From contig RSEF01000031.1 in NCBI GenBank assembly GCA_003993805.1, positions 50,886,571 to 50,950,570 of the forward strand: DNA of 64,000 bases. The letters are read 5' to 3'. Made by a program: the position numbers and the translations under genes. Source of the stretch: Himantopus leucocephalus. Taxonomy: Eukaryota; Chordata; Aves; Charadriiformes; Recurvirostridae. The notes below the pieces were generated by a model. That model did no database searches. It worked only from the letters and a program-made list of their open reading frames with translations, and was not told where the DNA came from. This document shows, piece after piece, positions 61,104-64,000 of the stretch. Numbering within the stretch: position 1 is the stretch's first letter; the number at the start of each line of letters is the position of its first letter.

Positions 61104-63649
61104 TGGAGGTTCATCTGGATGTTAAACTCATTTTACCAATGCTGGCAGCCATTCTCACAGTCCCTTCTGATGCCTTCCCATGCCAAAAGGATATGTCTGG
61201 TGATGAAAGATACCTCTGATAATGGTAAGCCATTAAGCCAACTGCATCTGATATTTTCTCCAGTAAGTGTATGTATTGTACATGTATAAGTAAACATTAA
61301 TCAAATGTTCCCAAGTTTTTCAACTATCAAATCCAAATTTGGAATTTGCAGTAGTGCTTTTCCATCTTTGACGGGACACCAAAACGCTCCACAGGTCCTC
61401 CCTCCACATTTTGTAAAGAAAAAAAATAAATTAATGTTTTGTGGTAAAAAAATTTTAGCTAGAATTAGAGTAATTTATTGCTTACTTTTATTTAATGTGT
61501 TACATTTTTGTTTTGTTCACCAATGACACACAGACTCTACTGTGTTAATATTTTAAATGGTGGTATGTCAGAAACCATTTAATTAAGAGCTTAAAGTGAA
61601 TATTCTTTTTTTTTTTGTCTTCCAAGTGTCTTTTTCAGTATCAGTGGCATTTTACTTGGCAGTTAATGGGAGTTTGTGTGCCTCCTTGACTGTTACAGAT
61701 TCTCTCACCCTTCTCACAGGCCATATGAAGTCCCAGGACCTTTATAGAGACTTGATCCATTTTCCTCTTACTCTTGTCAGTTTCCCATACAGTGGTATTT
61801 CTTAATCTCCTTGATGCTTTTGGTTCTGAGAGATCTGCATTTTTCTCATCCACCTTATTCTCACTCTTGGGTCCTCTATTTCCTTGTGTTTCATGGGGAC
61901 TGTGGTAGCATCCTCAATTCTTTGTTTTCTTCAAAGCCAGTATTTAGCATTATGTCACATTACATTAGACGGATGCACATCAAAAAAATATTTGCTATAA
62001 GCGCTACACCTTGTCTTTTTCTTTCATTTCTACAAGTTTCTCCCTTGAATGGAATTATGTGCCCCTGCTGTCTTTCCACTAGGATTACAGACTCTTCCCT
62101 CTTAGGACTTTTCTGTTCCCCATTTTCTTCCCATTAGCATACTCTTCCCACCCAGTTCCCTCTTCTTTCTTCTAAGAAGGAACCTCTTCTTGAAGTCTGA
62201 AGTGCAAGGGCTCCATCTGCCACCTGTTGCGCTCAGACCGGTGCTTTTGGCTTCCCTCAGTATGAGCGAAGCCAACTTGATCACCGATTCTGGGAACGTA
62301 GAACTGCAGGACAGCTTAAATGTTTGAGCATCGCATAGCAATAATATAAACAAAGACGAAAGAGAAACTGACATCAGGCAGGCTGTGGGTGCCGCAGATG
62401 TGGCCCATACATATCAAGCTACAGATGCAGAATGCTGTTTGATTTAAAACAGTTAAACATCGTAATACAACCCCATCGTCACCAACTGTATCATCAGTAT
62501 GGGATTTCACAAGCTGCTTCCCTCCTCTTTCCTGTTACTACTTATTTATACAGGAAATGGACAGAAATAACCTTTTCCAAACCTAAACCGCTTCCAAACA
62601 CCTTATCGTATGACATTCTGCGCAGGTGTTGATCATGCCGTGTTTATGTCTGCTTATGCAGAATGTATGGTGGAGGATTTTACTTGCACATCATCTGCTG
62701 TTCTCATGCTGTTTGCTTTCAATTCTGAACCAAAACCTTTTATTCTGACTTGTTCTCTTTATCATCCACTGTGTTTCAAGTCCCTACTCCCTGACAAAAG
62801 TAAAAATTTCACCGTGGTTTAATCTTTTATTTTCCAGTTCACTCACAGATTTTTGTTGATTCTTTACACTCTGAAAATTTGCTGAACCCTGTCTTTTTTA
62901 ACTTGTTATTCTTGGGAGTTTTGGAGCCCATCAAGGAATTTCTCAAACAATTTTGAAGTACATGATTTTTGTTCTTCTTCTAGAACAGTGTTTGAACAGG
63001 ATCAGTGTACCCACCTTTTCAATCTACCGCAGTGTCCTCAGCTTTTTTATGAATGTACACATCCCTAAAAGTGGAATACTTCTTCCTCTAAGTAACTGTT
63101 GAGAATTTCTGTTGGATTATGTCACCAAGATTGTTGTTGATTTAAATAAAACAGTAGAGATGTGGTGAGCTAGAAAACGGATGTTGGCACTCAGAGTTTG
63201 CTAGACAGAGGGGAAAAATACACAAAACTGCACATCATTGGGAAAAAAGATTTGGAACCAAGAAGTATGAACCAAAATGTTTTTGAAATAAAGAGGTGTC
63301 ATTGCTTGAGAGGACTGACTTAAGTGAATGTTTGCTTGATTTTTAGCAATTAAGGCAAAATTGGTTCTGGCAACTGTTGTCCAACTCTCATGCTATTCTG
63401 TGAGCAATGACCTTCAAGAATAAAGACAATAAAAATACATGATGGAAAATTGTTGGTGGATCCCTTTCTAGTTTCTTACTACGGAAGCAGAATGATTTTA
63501 CTTATGTCTGAGGTTTCTTTTTCACAGCCTCAGAGCTAACCTCCCATGCTTTAATGGATTATCCAGACACCTATGGTCCACTAAGGGAGGGGAAGCAGAA
63601 CTACTGAATTTTTTAAAGAACTAACCATGTATACCTTTGGGTAAAGAAT
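61104..63649. other. Unassigned interval, partly CpG-retaining
   Basis: No gene is recognised. Between about 62220 and 62640, CpG dinucleotides are frequent for this window (about fourteen in 420 bases by eye) although GC content is only moderate. This suggests weak methylation or a CpG-island shore. Short frames on both strands here (for example 62102-62374 minus, 62432-62632 plus) have no known domain. Confidence 0.45.
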
Positions 63650-64000
63650 GCAATTTAAGAGAATAGGGACGAAGAGCTGCAACACAGGGCACAGAAAAAG
63701 ACTTATTACTGACACTGGCTCTACTACACAAGGAGAAAATTATTTTTACGGCATACTCCAAAGAGGCTGGAAAGCGAAAACTGCTCAAACGATCACACAA
63801 CTTCTGCTCTCCTCGTTCATTCCTCCTTCAAGTCACCCGTGGGGCAAACATTCCTGAGCATCTCCGGCATTTACTGGTCCACTCTTACCCGCAGGCACAC
63901 ATCTCATCTGTGCGCTTACTCATCCAAGCCGCACACCCGGACCCTTTACGGCCGGACAACGTTAAGGAGCGCGACTAGGTGGCGTACGGCAACGGCCAGG
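63650..64000. promoter_or_regulatory. Left shore of a probable CpG island (edge of window)
   Basis: CpG density climbs toward the window end. I count about fifteen CpGs in the last 200 bases, most of them after 63890, with GCGCGAC, CGTACGGC and ACGGCC near the end. The rest of the window is strongly CpG-poor. Such a rise is typical of the flank of a promoter CpG island, so a gene start probably lies just beyond 64000. The direction of that gene cannot be told from here, and no exon or start codon context is recognised inside the window. Confidence 0.55.

Noticed and set aside
1..64000. CRISPR arrays, bacterial operons, rRNA genes, telomere repeats
   Set aside because: None present; the sequence is vertebrate nuclear DNA without spaced repeats of that kind.

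Overview
Organism and setting. This is nuclear DNA from a vertebrate, almost certainly a bird or a close sauropsid relative. The evidence is three recent or middle-aged CR1 LINE 3' ends with the CR1-type terminal octamer repeat, at least three much older CR1 fragments of the turtle/crocodile-like type, and an avian-type endogenous retrovirus LTR. The background is AT-rich and CpG-poor, and there are no dense short genes. Two 100-base N blocks (6629-6728 and 31245-31344) and two single Ns inside homopolymers (18288 and 19100) show a draft assembly. The LTR type suggests a neoavian bird rather than chicken; that is an inference from memory of the family. Layout. I find no protein-coding gene that I can name. 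Open frames are short, have no recognisable domains, and look like chance. The window is best read as intergenic DNA or the inside of a very large intron. From left to right it holds: a CR1 3' end (1-280, +); an old CR1 fragment (about 1380-2500, -); unassigned DNA with two short inverted repeats near 4.1 kb; a CT/T tract with an assembly gap (about 6.6 kb); a small ancient-repeat fossil (about 9.2 kb); a truncated retroviral LTR (12757 to about 13170, +); a perfect-arm AP-1/NF-E2-like palindrome (14.26 kb); another fossil (about 23.5 kb); an ancient short interspersed element (about 26.15-26.29 kb); a TAA microsatellite (28.36 kb); a GGAGA repeat, gap and CR1 3' end (31.22-31.54 kb, +); and then about 21 kb with little but one possible exon-like frame (44.67-44.99 kb, -). 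The last 11 kb is richer: an old CR1 piece (53.23-53.43 kb, -), an isolated GC- and TG-rich island (55.8-56.56 kb), a young CR1 3' end (57.59-57.80 kb, +), a GTTT microsatellite, and an old CR1 that keeps reverse-transcriptase-derived sequence as well as its 3' end (about 59.84-61.10 kb, +). At the right edge CpG density rises sharply (about 63.65-64.0 kb). How it fits together. The repeats form age layers: diverged CR1 shared with turtles and crocodilians, then avian CR1, then the LTR. The features most likely to matter to the host are the CpG rise at the right edge, which suggests a promoter CpG island just outside the window, and the GC/TG-rich island at 56 kb. Nothing resembles a new multi-gene system; the most interesting signals are regulatory or evolutionary. 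All family calls were made by eye without alignment.
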